Shown here in pieces: positions 25,086 to 36,684 of a stretch of DNA of 64,000 nt. The DNA comes from Cunninghamia lanceolata (taxonomy: Eukaryota > Streptophyta > Pinopsida > Cupressales > Cupressaceae). The notes beneath the pieces are model-generated. The model had not been told where the DNA came from. It saw nothing but the letters and a program-made list of their open reading frames with translations, and did no database searches. Every line of letters starts with the position of its first letter. Positions within the stretch are counted from its first letter, which is position 1. The translations under genes and the position numbers were made by a program. The stretch spans positions 744,001-808,000 of the forward strand of contig BSBN01001149.1 in NCBI GenBank assembly GCA_027924645.1, written 5' to 3'.

Positions 25086-26229
25086 CTCTCTGTCCTATTC
25101 CACCTCCTGTAGCTAAAATTCTGGTTGCTTCTCTTTGTAGTCTATTTTTTATCTTTTCACTCCGAAGGACTGTGTCAGCAGACTTGAATTTTACACTCAA
25201 AGCTTTTTAGAGAAATCTGCAATCTTGAGTGAAGGTTGATATGTCATTTTGTTTTACTGCTCAAATTATGGGAAAGGAGGTTGAAACTAGTTTAGCGTGC
25301 TTATGCAGTCATAATTGCAACAGAGTGATGGGACACTCCGTAGACAGGTCGACAGTGTGGCAAAAATGGCGGCATGCATGAGGTGAAAAGGGAAATAATG
25401 GCAAGGAGATGTGTCACAATAATGGCACCTAAAAATAGAATTGACAAAATAGTTACTAATTAAGATAATTAAAGAGAATTACCTAAATCAATCTTAATGA
25501 TGATGGCCTGATGTACTTGGCTGCAAGACCGCGGCTTTGATGAGGCTTGATGTGACTCAGCACGTGAGTAGCTCCTACGTGGTTTTGAAATGGCATCAAC
25601 ATCCCTGTCATCACATATTCTACAATTATTCCCGCTGAGTGGTCTGGAAATGCCATGTTGTCAAGTGACGTCAGTGCAACAATTCATGATGGTTTGCGCA
25701 TACGAAAGTGGTGGCTTTTTCGATTGTTGACGATATGCATGCTGACTCATCTTTGTTTATGTCGTAATGTGGAGGATGAGTCATGTTGACCTCATCAAAT
25801 GACATCTCCACTTTATTACCTAGAGAGGTGGGTCCGCTCCTTTTTTTTTATATTTTAAAAATGGCTCTTTATTGGGGGAGTGCCAGAGGTGTGTTTGAGT
25901 AACTCTTGGCACTTGATTACCTCAGTAGCTTGATTATTCCTATCTGGAAAGAAGAAGAGAACCGCCATTTACTAGTTTTCAATTCTCTTGGTAAAGAAAG
26001 ACAGCCATTTACTAGTTTTCCATCTTTCTCTTTTTTTTTTCTTTTTTTTTTAAGAAGGCCACCATTTGCTAGTTTTCAACCTTCTCTTTTTTTTTCTTTT
26101 TTTTCTGAAGAAGGCTGCCATTTGCTAGTTTTCAACCTTCCTTTTTTTTCAATCCAAATCTATGACAGAGGATGTGTCCCCTGTAACCAAGCACAAATCT
26201 TTGATGAATTCTTCCTTAGTTGATGGCCT
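25086..26229 (-). other. RE2 spacer with GCCATTTGCTAG/poly-T repeats
   Basis: There is no minus-strand coding region here. At 25,964, 26,004, 26,062 and 26,117 the phrase CCATTTRCTAGTTTTC recurs, the last two copies separated by about 56 bases of T-rich filler. The part around 25,480-25,760 has more CpG than its surroundings (TGACGTCAGTG near 25,668), perhaps promoter-like. Confidence 0.55.
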
Positions 26230-27431
26230 TTTATAGAGTCAAATTCTGTGGCCATTCACTAAGACTGTGTCTGTGCTTCTATCAATGGGTTCTAGCAACA
26301 CTGTTCCATTCTCAAAAACTTCCTTTAACTAATAAGGACCCATCCAATGAGTTTGTAGCTTCCCTTTGAACTCCTTGAACTTAGAATCATATAGAATAAC
26401 CCAATCACCTTGCTGAAATGTCCTCCTTTTGATGTGCTGGTCACGCGATTGCTTCCTTTGATATTGAACAAGTTTTGTTTGTTGTATGGCCTCTATATGG
26501 ATTTCATCCAACTCATTGAGCTAAAGAATCATGTTCTGTTGTGCTATAGACAATGGTAGACTGATATCTAATGAAGTTTTGAGTGTTTACAGTTCAAATT
26601 CTATAGACAGGATGGGTTTCTTTCCATAAATCAATTCATATGGTGTGAATTTGGTTGTGGATTTCCAAGTGGTATTGTAAGCCCAAACTGCTTCAAGTAA
26701 TTTGTTAGCCCAATCCTTTATGTTCATGGCCACTGTCCTTGTTATAATATTCTCCAGTTCTCTATTAGTCCCATGTACTTGCCCATTGGCTTAGGGATAG
26801 TAAGGTGAAGATTTCATGTGTTTAACTTGATATAAGTCTATGAATGCTCTAATTACCTGTGAAGTAAATTAAGGTCATCTGTCTAAAACTATTGATCTTG
26901 GAGCTCCAAACCTCAATAAAAATCTGTTATAAAGGAAATCAGCAATTTTCTCTTCTCTTGCAAATTACAATTTTGAACTTCAGCCCATTTAGTCACATAG
27001 TATGTGCATACTAGAATGTACTCTTTGCCTGATGATGGTGGAGAAATTGGTCCAACAAAATGTAGACCCCATTGCTCAAACGGTTCCATCATTACTTGAG
27101 GATGAAGTGACATTTCCTAGGTGAAGGTTGGTTGTCCCATCCTTTGGCACTAATCACATTGTTGCACATACTTCTTAGTATCCTTATGAATAAAGGGCCA
27201 ATAGTAACCAGCTCCCAGAATCTTGTGGATGGTTCTGTGTGAAGAATAATGCGCACCAGATGGTTCATCATGACATGCCCTTAAGACATCAAAAATTTCA
27301 TCAGCTTTTAGACACCTGCGTAAAATGAAATCAAGACCACATTTAAATAGTAAACCATTCAACCATTTGTAAGATAACCTTTTCTTAATTAAGTGTTTCT
27401 TTTTTTTTGAGGTAAAATTGGATGGAAACAA
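26230..27431 (-). pseudogene. RE2 integrase (broken, first catalytic Asp lost)
   Basis: The zinc-binding part reads AGYYWPFIHKDTKKYVQQCD (27,210-27,150). The core begins FEQWGLHFVGPIS, where family members have GLDFVG, so the first catalytic Asp is His (GAT to CAT, near 27,062). The frame is lost after ITDFY (26,913). The C-terminal domain (GDWVILYDSKFKEFKGK, near 26,400) is still recognisable. The enzyme could not join DNA. Confidence 0.85.
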
Positions 27432-27529
27432 GCCTGTAGCTAAGAGATTAGCTATGTCTGCAAACTAAGGTGCAGTAGAGGAGATAGCAAAAAGATGTTC
27501 ATCTAGAAATCTATCCTCCACTGGCTGGT

Positions 27530-28226
27530 TCTCTCCACCTGTATGCAATCTTGACATAAAGTCAGCAGGCAAATTAAATTTGCCTGGATTATCAACTATG
27601 GTAATGTCAAATTCCTACAATAGAAATAACCACTTGATTATCCTTGTACCCACTACTGGATTATTCATTAAGTATTTGATGGCTGCATGATCAGTAGGTA
27701 CAAATATTTTGTATCCAATGATATAATGCTTGAATTTGTTTATAGCATATATGACTACCAAGAATTCTTTTTCAGTTGTGGTATAGTTTCCTTCTACAGA
27801 GGTGAGGTTTTTACTGATGTAATAGATGGCATGCATACCTTCTCCCTCCTCTTTATATCCTAAGACTGCTCCAATGGACTCATTTGAAGCATCAGTTTGT
27901 ATGTGAAATGGTAGAGTCCAATTGGGTCCTCTTAAAACAGGTGTGACAGTAAGTTTCTCCTTAAGGGTTTCAAATACTGATTGACAATCCTCTGTCCATA
28001 AGAATTATGTGTCTTTGTTAAGCAAGGTAAACAGAGTAGGAGCAGCTATTCTACTGAAATTTTCTATAAATCTCCTATAGTAGTCTGTGTGACCCAGAAA
28101 ACTTTTAACATCTATCTTATTTTTAGGTGAAGGTAACTGTTTGATCACTTCTATTTTGTTTTGGTCCACTTTGATCCCATTTGTTGAAATGTGGTGTCCC
28201 AATACAATTCCTTCCTCTACCATCAT
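27530..28226 (-). pseudogene. RE2 RT thumb and RNase H
   Basis: The segment begins GHHISTNGIKVDQNKIEVIK, then VKSFLGHTDYYRRFIENFS. RNase H landmarks follow: AIYYISKNL, TTTEKEFLVVIYAINKF and PTDHAAIKYLM, then a degenerate PGKFNLPADF-like end near 27,560. Stops separate the pieces, but the frame is mostly the same as the upstream RT. Confidence 0.85.
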
Positions 28227-28229
28227 GAA

Positions 28230-28859
28230 GCACTTTTCATGGCTCAGGGATAGTTGATTATTTTCACATCATTTTAGTACTTTCTCTAGGTTTATGATAG
28301 ATTCTTCAAAGTTGTCCCCATACACAGTAAAGTCAACCATATAGACTTCCATGCACTCATTAGCTAATTCAGCAAAAATGGCTAAAACAAGCCTTTGAAA
28401 TGTAGCTAGAGCATTAAATAGTCCAAATGAAAGGACTTTGTAGGCAAAAGTTCCCCAAGAACAAGTGAAAGTGGTTTTATCCTAATCTTCAAGTGCTACT
28501 TGGATTTGGTTATATCCACTAAACCCATCTAAGAAAGAAAAATACTTCCTCCCTGCAAGGTTGTCTAGCACTTGGTCAATAAATGGTAAGGGAAAGTAGT
28601 CTTTTTTTGTGGCTTTGTTTAGCTCTCTATAGTCAATACACACTCTCCACTTCCCATTGTTTTTAGGCACTATGACTAAGGGTGAGACCCATTGACTGTC
28701 TGAGATTGGATATATAAACCCTGTTTGCAGCAATTTTTCTATTTTAGTCTTAACAGTGTCTTTTAAAGCAGGATTCAGTCTTCTCTGGGGTTGTCTAACA
28801 GGTTTGACATCTTCAGTGTATATATGATGAGTATAGATCTCAGGAGGGATTCCCTTCAT
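28230..28859 (-). pseudogene. RE2 reverse transcriptase (broken, YMDD changed)
   Basis: Landmarks in order: PQRRLNPALKDTVKTKIEKL, WVSPLVIVPKNNGKWRVCID, YFPLPFIDQVLDNLAGRKYF and SFLDGFSGYNQIQVAL, then a stop near 28,482. The catalytic box reads EVYMVDFTVYG near 28,335, so the first Asp of YMDD is Val (GAT to GTT). Polymerase activity would be lost even if the stops were repaired. Confidence 0.85.
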
Positions 28860-29207
28860 ATCGTGGTATTCCCAAGCAAAAGTTATTGAATGGAAAATTA
28901 GAAGTTTGATAAGTTCTTCCTCCTATTTTTCTGCTAACTGGGTGTTTATATTCAATGTTTTCCCAGGTAAAATCATGACCTGTTTTATGATTTGATCCAT
29001 AGATGTAGTCAATCAATATCCTGGAGTCATGGCATTAAGGGGACAAGAATGTAGAAACAACATGTGGAATGTGGCTAAGTCTCTGTAAAAGTTATCTCCA
29101 CACGAAATGATATTTGCTAGGGTACAATGAGCAAAAGTGAGAAATTCTCTTCTTGAATCTTGGGCTAGCTCTATTATATCCTCATTAATAAGAATGTGGG
29201 TAATATC

Positions 29208-29771
29208 TTATGTTGTATCATAGTGGATTTCTTCTTCTAACTCACCCAAATGTTCTTTGATGGTAACCAAAGCTACTGAGGCACTATTTTCCATGTTATC
29301 AGGCTCATCCACACATACTCTTCCTGAATAATGTATTGATGGTTTAGCTGGTGGATACAAAGATATTTTCTTCAAATCTATTCCATTAGAAATGACCATA
29401 TCCCCAGTTCAACAATCAATGGATGTTTCTATTGTAGCCAGCCATGGTCTTCCCAATATCAATGGATATGCATTTCGTTGGTTTCTAGGTTCTAATATCA
29501 AGAAGTCTACTGGGAATTCCCATGATTCTATCACAACTGGAACATCAATAATCACCCCTTTTGGAATAGCTACTGACTAGTCAGTAAGTTAAAGGATTGT
29601 GGATGTGTACTGGATACCTGTTAGGGCTAATTTGTCCATTGTATGAATTGTCATTACATTTATTGCTGCTCCCAAATCAACCAAAACATTAGATATTTCT
29701 ACCCCTGAGATGTAAACAGTTATGACAAGATTCCCAGGATCTCTGTATTTTGGAAGGAGCATTTCTCCCAT
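29208..29771 (-). pseudogene. RE2 protease (broken)
   Basis: The active-site region VLVDLGAAINVMTIHTM (near 29,680) has the DLG form usual in this branch. Stops break the middle, and the C-terminal landmark continues as MVISNGIDLKKISLYPPAKP (29,399-29,340), homologous to the end of the RE1 protease. The stretch 28,860-29,207 joins it to RT and is degenerate. Confidence 0.78.
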
Positions 29772-29983
29772 TAGGAGATCTACTACTTTCCTTCCACCTG
29801 GATGGTGGAGGGAAAGTTTTTCTTTCTTCCCTGGGTCTTAACACAATGTTGTTTGATGAATTGGTTCAGTTCAGGCACATCTATGATTGCTTGTTGGAGC
29901 GGAATTTCAATGTTCAGTTGTCTAATTTCTTGTAAAAGTTTTGATTCTAGGGTAGGTTGGACTTGTTTTTGTAAGATATTTTT

Positions 29984-31900
29984 CTAGGGAACATGTTGCT
30001 TGAGTCGTTCTGGGTATGGTACTAATATTTCTATCTCTGGAGCATCTCCGGAGTTCTTATCAGAAATGTTTCCACGGGTGTTCTCCAAAGTCATTCTTTT
30101 AAAAGGAACTCCAGAGTTATCCGAGGATGGTTCTTTTAGCACTGTTTCGATAGTAATCTCCTCTAGAAGCTGAGTGGATGGATTTTCAGGTTCCTCATCA
30201 TTGGTTACTTCAACTATAGTTGGAGGAGATGGTCTTGGAAGTGCTTTCCCATAACGCAGCTGGAGATTATTGGAATTTATGGCATTAATATCAGCCATGT
30301 TTTCTTGTTCTATCATGTAAATAGTTGCTCCATGCTTATTCCATGGGTTTGGTATAGGTTGAGATGGTAAGGGTGGTTGGCTAACTGGTTCATTTTGTGA
30401 CTGACCTTGTGTGTTGGGGGGTCCAATTAGCAATGCTTGTTGGTGAGGTTGGAAATATCGAAGTTGTCCCTAGTATTGTTGATTATATCCCTGTTGAGGT
30501 CCCCAATGAGGCTGCATGTTTTGTGATCCAAACTGTTGTGGCCATTGTTGATTCCCCCAGGGTTGATTTTGCCAATGTTGGTTCTGCCATTGTTGGTTTG
30601 GCCAATCTTGTTGTCCCCAAGGAGGATTATTCTGAGGTCCATGCCAAGTTGGATTCCATTGATTATTTCCCCAATTAGAAGGACCCCTGTAAGAAGCTTG
30701 GTTTGGATACTAATTATAAGGAAAATTTCTAGCTTGTTTTTGTCTTACATAGTTCAACTCCTCTTCTATGATAGCATTCTTTTTACTTAGCCTTTTCAAG
30801 GCTGGGAGCTGACTGCATTGACTAGTAGGATGTTCCCTATCATAGATCTGACATATCTCTTATTTGTCTAAAGGGCATTCTCTCAATAGATGTTTGTTTC
30901 TACACCTAGGACAATAGATGAAGAGTGGTTTAGTTGTTCTACCTTGATCAGTTGTTCTAGTTTTTGCCTAAATCCCATCTAATGTGGTATTCAGTTGGAC
31001 TAGAATATCTATTTTAAGATTTGCAATATCTTCCATTAACTATCCTATTTCATTCTTCCCTTTGAAGGTTTTGGGTGTTCTCACTCCATCTTGGGTTCTG
31101 AAAAAGTTCATGCAGAGTTCTTCTATAGTAGGCATATCCATTTTATTGATATTCCCTCTTCCCATTAGATCCAGTGCCTATTTTGATTCTTTGTCTAATC
31201 CTTTCACAAATAGGGTTCTAGCCAAAGAGTGATTTACAGGGTTGCCATACCTTCTCAAAGCAAAGTTGAACCTATCCACATAATCCTCTAAGGTCTCTTT
31301 CTCTCTCTGTTTAATTTTTGAATAATTCCTCATTTTTATCACTAACTCTACAGTAGTCCTGGTATTTTCCCAAGAATTATGTCTCCATCTGATCTCAGGA
31401 ATGGATGGAGTTTTGGGGCAAACCCATGAACCATCTCATTGCAGAATCTTTCAAAGTTGAGGGAAACAGTTTGAGTTTTTGATTATTTGATCCATAATCA
31501 TAAGTCTAGCATACCACTTTGAATTCAAACAAAAACTGATCTAGATCCTCAGAAGCAAGCCCCCTAAAATTTGGCAAGTGTGCAGGTGAAATATTTTTAT
31601 AGGGGCATTATCTCCAGCAGCTAGAACAATGGGATATGAGAAGGTTCTTGGAGCTTGATTATCCTCCTCTTCATGGTTATTATGATTATCATCCATATCT
31701 GATATTGGTTCTTCTTCTTGAGATTCAATGTGAGTTTCTGAAGAATTAGTTTCTATCAAAGGGTCTGCCTGGAATTTTTGTTGCAATTCTTGGATATAGT
31801 TAGTGAGTGGAAGACTTGGAGGATTTAAGGGATTATTGAATTGAGGTGCAACATCCAAGGTAGGTTCTAGGTCTCCTTCTTCAACAAGATCTTGTGCCAC
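29984..31900 (-). pseudogene. RE2 gag (broken)
   Basis: The frame starts at a Met at 31,900 (MAQDLVEEGDLEPT); the end 29,984-30,433 is in the same frame, with shifts between. The capsid-like region near 31,450-31,250 is degenerate. Two Cys-rich knuckle-like boxes follow (CPRCRNKHLLRECPL and CQIYDREHPTSQC, 30,920-30,800), typical of Athila/Tat Gag. A striking Trp/Gln/Asn linker of NQxWxxQ units runs at 30,680-30,480 (WPNQQWQNQHWQNQPW). An acidic C-terminus ends before the protease. Particle-forming role by family. Confidence 0.8.
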
Positions 31901-32031
31901 CCCACCACTTTTTCCTATAGTTTGTTGATGGAGTGTCTATTTATGTATCTTCATTTTGAATCCCTAGCTCTAACCATATAGATTCAATCTATCCTAAAAA
32001 TGTTTAACTAAATTCCCTAATTAACACAGAA

Positions 32032-32049
32032 TACTCGGTAACAACGCCA
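32032..32049 (-). other. RE2 primer-binding site (tRNA-Asp type)
   Basis: The minus strand reads TGGCGTTGTTACCGAGTA, four bases inside the 5' LTR. It matches the plant tRNA-Asp complement at 13 of 18 positions. Confidence 0.7.
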
Positions 32050-32053
32050 AAAA

Positions 32054-33404
32054 TGACAAGGGTCGTTATACCTCCGCATTTAATCATATTTCATGTGTCA
32101 AAAATAGGGCTATGTCCTTGGCTGTCTGTAATTAGGAATCCTATAGTTGCCAATTCGTTTAACTAATTCTAATGATCTTGATTGATTGAAGAAACTAGTG
32201 CTACTGATCTATCTGCTATGAAAATGAATTCTAGGAATATTGAAAATAGAGCTAAAACAATGAATTGCTAATGTAGATCTATACTATTCCATTCAATTTG
32301 AAACATACATTTATCTATGAGAAAATAGTAACTATTTTCTTAAGCAGAATCTGAAATAGAATAACAAAACAAACAATACTAGCCTTCTACCTTGGTGGTG
32401 GGAGTGGGCCCTTGCCCTACACCCTTAGGGCTAAAGACCAAAGCAATGAATTAGCACAAGAAGATAATATCACAATTCACTTTTAGTCCAATTCCATCAA
32501 CTTTTGTATTCAGAAAAATGTCTATATCAAAATGCGATTACAAAAATCAGAAATCATCCGATGTATATCTTCTGCTGCTACTTTTGTAAATTTATATTTA
32601 ATCCAGTGATGAGATATCACTTACCCTAACTACTAGTTCATCTGTGAGATAGTACCGATCTCTTATTCTACTAACTGTTTAACTACAAAGTAAACATTCA
32701 TGTAATTAAAATAGATTTAGTGGAACAGCAATCTCACTAAATCTGAGTCTTAGTTTCAAATACAACTGGGCGGCGAGGCCCTGAAATATAGGTGTTTAAA
32801 TTAGTTTGTCAAGAACTCATGCAAAATCAAAAAAAAAAGATAAAACTTCTAGCAGTTAACTACGGTCTTCATTCGATTACTCAAGTGTTGATTGAGTAAT
32901 ACTGGAGCACCCCAATTACCACTAGAAGTGTTGACTGGTAGCAGCGCTGGAAATCTGCGTTTGTGCTAAGGAGGCTCCAGAAATGTATGCTTCTGTCTGC
33001 AGCTCTAGAGATATGGTCATGACTTCAGTTCAGCTCCGAATATGAGTCACCCCCTTATCTCAAAATCTCTCCAATTATATTGGAAAATATTGGAGACTGG
33101 TGTGGTATCCTTATGTCAGCTCCAGAGATTATTAGGACCACCTCTGGAGATTACCAAAATTGTCTTTGCCCAAACATTTGCACCCGTAGATTCAAAAAGA
33201 GAGAATTTTTGCATATTTCCATTAATTCAATACACATTAGTCCTTCAATCAGAAATCATGATTTTAAGTAATTCATCTCTTGTTAATCATAATTAGAACA
33301 ATCTTGTTAATATATTCTGGTGCAATCATCAGGACAATGGAATAAGAAGGAAGAAAAAGAGGGGTAAAAAGGTGTATTTCATGGGTGCTACTTGGCACTC
33401 ATCA
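32054..33404 (-). repeat. RE2 5' LTR
   Basis: This is the partner of 20,581-21,930 (1,351 against 1,350 bases). It starts TGACAAGGGT, ends CACTCATCA and is followed by the target duplication CACTG. Confidence 0.93.
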
Positions 33405-33409
33405 CACTG

Positions 33410-34391
33410 TGCTACAAAATGTCCTCTACAATATTTTCTATAACATGCTTAGAGTATGTTAAAGACATCATCCTCAACCACACAATAACACATGACATTA
33501 TCAATGTCGATGCGAAAGAGAAATCCACCAATCCAAGAGTACTGACCGCTAATTCCTACAAGTTTTATGAGATCTCAAGGAGAGAAATGTGGGGAAACTT
33601 GCATGTGACCAGGTAGTTGGAACTATCTTCAAACTAGGGACTTTTAATAGAGATAGTAAATAAGTGTTCATCTAGGAAGGTATCTTAATCTAGAAAAAAA
33701 ATCTACAACAACATTATCACAACCAAGTTTATCAAGTATGGTGATATCAAATACTTAAAATAACAACATCTACCTAATAACTTTATCATTCACAATTGGT
33801 TTATTCATTGAGAAATGAATAGCAAAGTGATCAATGTGAACAAATACTTTATATCTAGTTATATAATGGCAAATTTTATTAATATGTTCACACATGATGT
33901 TAGAAATTATTTTTTTGTAACTCTATAGTTTACATCTACATCAATGATTTTTTTTCTTATATAATAAATGGCATAGGAAAGTGTACCTTTTTTTCCTAAC
34001 ATAGTCCCATGGATGTATCTAAATCATATGTATGAACATTAAAATGTAACTCCCAATTTGGACCTCATAATATTGGTGTAGTTATGAGTCTTTCCTTGAT
34101 CTCATTAAAGGCATGTTGATACTTGTCAGTCCAACAAAATTCAATTTCCTTGCCTGGAAAAACAAAAAGTGGTGAAGCATTTTAGTTAAAATTTTGAATA
34201 ATTTTTTGATAATAACCTATGTCCTAAAAAATTGTGAACATCCTTCTAACATTCTAGAATAGGAAGATCCTTAATAATTTATACTTTCTTAAGATATACA
34301 TAATGCCTTTTGAGGAGATGTAATGACCCAATATTATTCCTCCAATCATTAAAATATGACACATTTTGTGATTGAAACAAAGATTGGTATA
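33410..34391 (-). pseudogene. RE0 fossil element: RT end, RNase H and integrase start
   Basis: The minus-strand reading includes EDDVFNIL-ACYRKYCRGHFV near 33,475-33,412, equivalent to the integrase entry of RE1. Upstream lie RNase H-like pieces (near 33,990-33,700) and an RT segment with HKMCHILMIGGIILGHYIS (near 34,370-34,315). Stops are numerous. The reading stops at 34,391, where an LTR-like sequence begins; the rest of RT, protease, gag and the 5' LTR of this element are absent from the window. Confidence 0.65.
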
Positions 34392-35275
34392 TGTAGACAC
34401 TAAAATAATTCCTCTAATTATCCACCATTATTATCATCTTATTATCATTAATTAAATAATTCATTATTATTTAGTTAATATGAGGTAAGTATCTGTTCAT
34501 ATATTATTATCTTATTATCATTAATTATTCATATAATTATAAGAGAAATAGCTTCATGATACAAATGTAATGTAATTTTTGTCTACAAACTGGTGTCGCT
34601 CTACCTGAGCTTCGGCTCAATGGAGCACCAAATCTTTATTTTGACCAAATCTTAATACAAATTTTGCAACCTCAGTTAGTAATAATAATAATAATAATAA
34701 TCCATTAATTGTTAATCACCATTTATCATCATTATTAATGATTTAATTAAATAATTCTTTATTATTTAATTAATATGAGCTAATTATCCACTCATATATT
34801 CATATATTCCGTACACCTCATCATATCTTTATCTCAGTTTATTTCCATTTCCAACTCATGTGCATGGAATTATCAAAAATAATTAGATAATTCAATTATT
34901 TATCCTCACATCTCATCTTATCTTCTTGATTTGTTTCCAATTTTTAACTCACGTGTAACTAGTTAAATGGAAACAAATCAAAAATCCTATCCAAGTATCA
35001 TGATTTTTTCTATAAATCAATCCATAAAAAATCTATAAATTCTTCCTTTCACTCATTTGAATCATCATGAATTTTAATGCAAAATAACTCTATCATTTCT
35101 ATCACTCAAAACTATTAGTATTATGATGTTGAGTTGAGCATCCACATGCCATCAAAATCTTGAGCACATCACTTCAATGCACCCAATCTGAGGTTTGTTG
35201 TAGAGTTTGAAACTAAGATTTTAGTATTGTGCTTTTATCTTATTTTTATGTTTCAAATTTTTATAGCTTACATTT
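34392..35275 (+). repeat. LTR-like sequence (TGTAGACAC family)
   Basis: It starts TGTAGACACTAAAATA, abutting the fossil RT. It is AT-rich with repeated ATTAATTAAATAAT palindromes, and has TCTATAAATTC near 35,032 as a TATA box. It may end at CTTACA (35,273), followed by TTTTGGTGAACCTGAT, which could be a primer site. The start and layout match the solo LTR at 36,685. The right boundary and target duplication are not resolved. A UUCG-type hairpin (TGAGC TTCG GCTCA, 34,606-34,619) lies inside. Confidence 0.5.
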
Positions 35276-36221
35276 TGGTGAACCTGATATGAATACGCTA
35301 ATCCATCATCTAATTTTAGTGTTTGTAAGTTTTTTATGTCTTAAGCTTGTAAGTATCTTCTCTTTTTTGAGGTGGTTTTCGAGAAAAAGTTTTTATAGGA
35401 GCCCCTTGGTGCAGAACAAATGTTACGGTTGTGTTGGGGAGAACCAACAAGAAAAAAATGACATAAAACACTATGTTTCAGTGACAAAAAAAATTTGCAA
35501 TTTTTTTAGTGTCTAAGGTTCATCTGTGGACAATCGTACGGACATACCATATGGATGGTACCATATTGTCTTGTTGCGCTTGTGTTAAAAAATAATAATA
35601 GTAAATAAATTTCTTTATCTATTATTTTTTACATTCTCTAGTTTTTTGTTTAATTTTTTTATTTTCTCTAAGGGAAAAGACCCAATAGTTAAGATAGTTC
35701 CAATGATTGAGAGGGTACTTGTTATAGTTTGACCCATTAACAAAACATATTTTCATTATTATTTGAATATAAAAATATCAATAAAAGTAGCCTTTGTGTT
35801 AATAACTACCATACAACTACTTGTTTTAAATTTGTCTAACATATATCATTAATAGACCAAAATATATTCAACTACCCATTCAATAGTACAACATGTACAG
35901 GCATTAGTGATCAACTTCTAATTCTACATGGAACAAAAGACAATGTAATTTATGTCAAATAAAGTTCACATCTGAAAATATAACAAAACTATATTAAAAT
36001 ATTATGTTCAAATTTGTACAATCTTCCAATTGCTTGTCCACCTACATACACATTCATGTCAATATCAATACATGCTTCCTATTCTATATAAAATATTATG
36101 TGTACAATTACTGGGTCCTTAAAAAATTAAACTAATATTATAATGAACAAGGACATGTTCCCAACTTGACATAATTACAAATTACTATTTATAAGAAATT
36201 AGTCCATCTCTCCCAAATATT
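35276..36221. other. Unassigned, AT-rich
   Basis: There is no gene here. The left 250 bases may be leftover internal sequence of the element whose LTR precedes it. The right part would be the 3' flank of the ankyrin-RING pseudogene. Confidence 0.35.
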
Positions 36222-36684
36222 GTGCAATAAGATTATGCTACAATAGGATTTGGTTTATTGTCACAGCACAATATCAATGTGCAGAGAGCACACATTTGAT
36301 GGCCACAGTCCTGAACTTCAATGGTGCATAGTTGATCAAAGCAAATTCAGCAAACCTCATTGTCGCTCTTCTGCAAATTGACATAACACAATTAGTTTCA
36401 ACATCCATTTAGTGGCATTTACAAAAAAAACTATATAATTTGAACTCCAATCTTGGTTTAATTCTATCTAATATTTAGCCATTGGTTATATGGAGATGAG
36501 AAGGATGAACGCACATCAAAAAGATAATCATCGATATTGTCTTCTTGATATGTAGAAGATGTTGAAGAGGCAGATCCAAACAAAATGTTTTCTTTCTTGC
36601 TTGATTTGCCTCCATTAACGCCTTTTCCAATAAGAGCTTTACCTCAAGATTGAGTTTGTTTATAAATTTCCATGGAGAAGGCCA

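Larger units (their letters stand above)
20581..33404 (-). mobile_element. RE2: Ty3/gypsy (Athila/Tat-type) LTR retrotransposon
   Basis: A 12.8-kb element lies on the minus strand with LTRs at 32,054-33,404 (5') and 20,581-21,930 (3') and a perfect 5-bp target duplication, CACTG. Gene order matches RE1: gag, protease, RT, RNase H, integrase, spacer, extra ORF. Its LTRs share no evident similarity with those of RE1, so it is a different family of the same branch. Removing it restores a continuous fossil integrase reading (20,575 joined to 33,410). It is inactive: it carries stops, one RT catalytic Asp is Val, and the first integrase catalytic Asp is His. Confidence 0.94.

Noticed and set aside
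25906..26223. 105-codon plus-strand Phe/Ser-rich frame
   Set aside because: It is the translation of the poly-T tandem repeat in the RE2 spacer.
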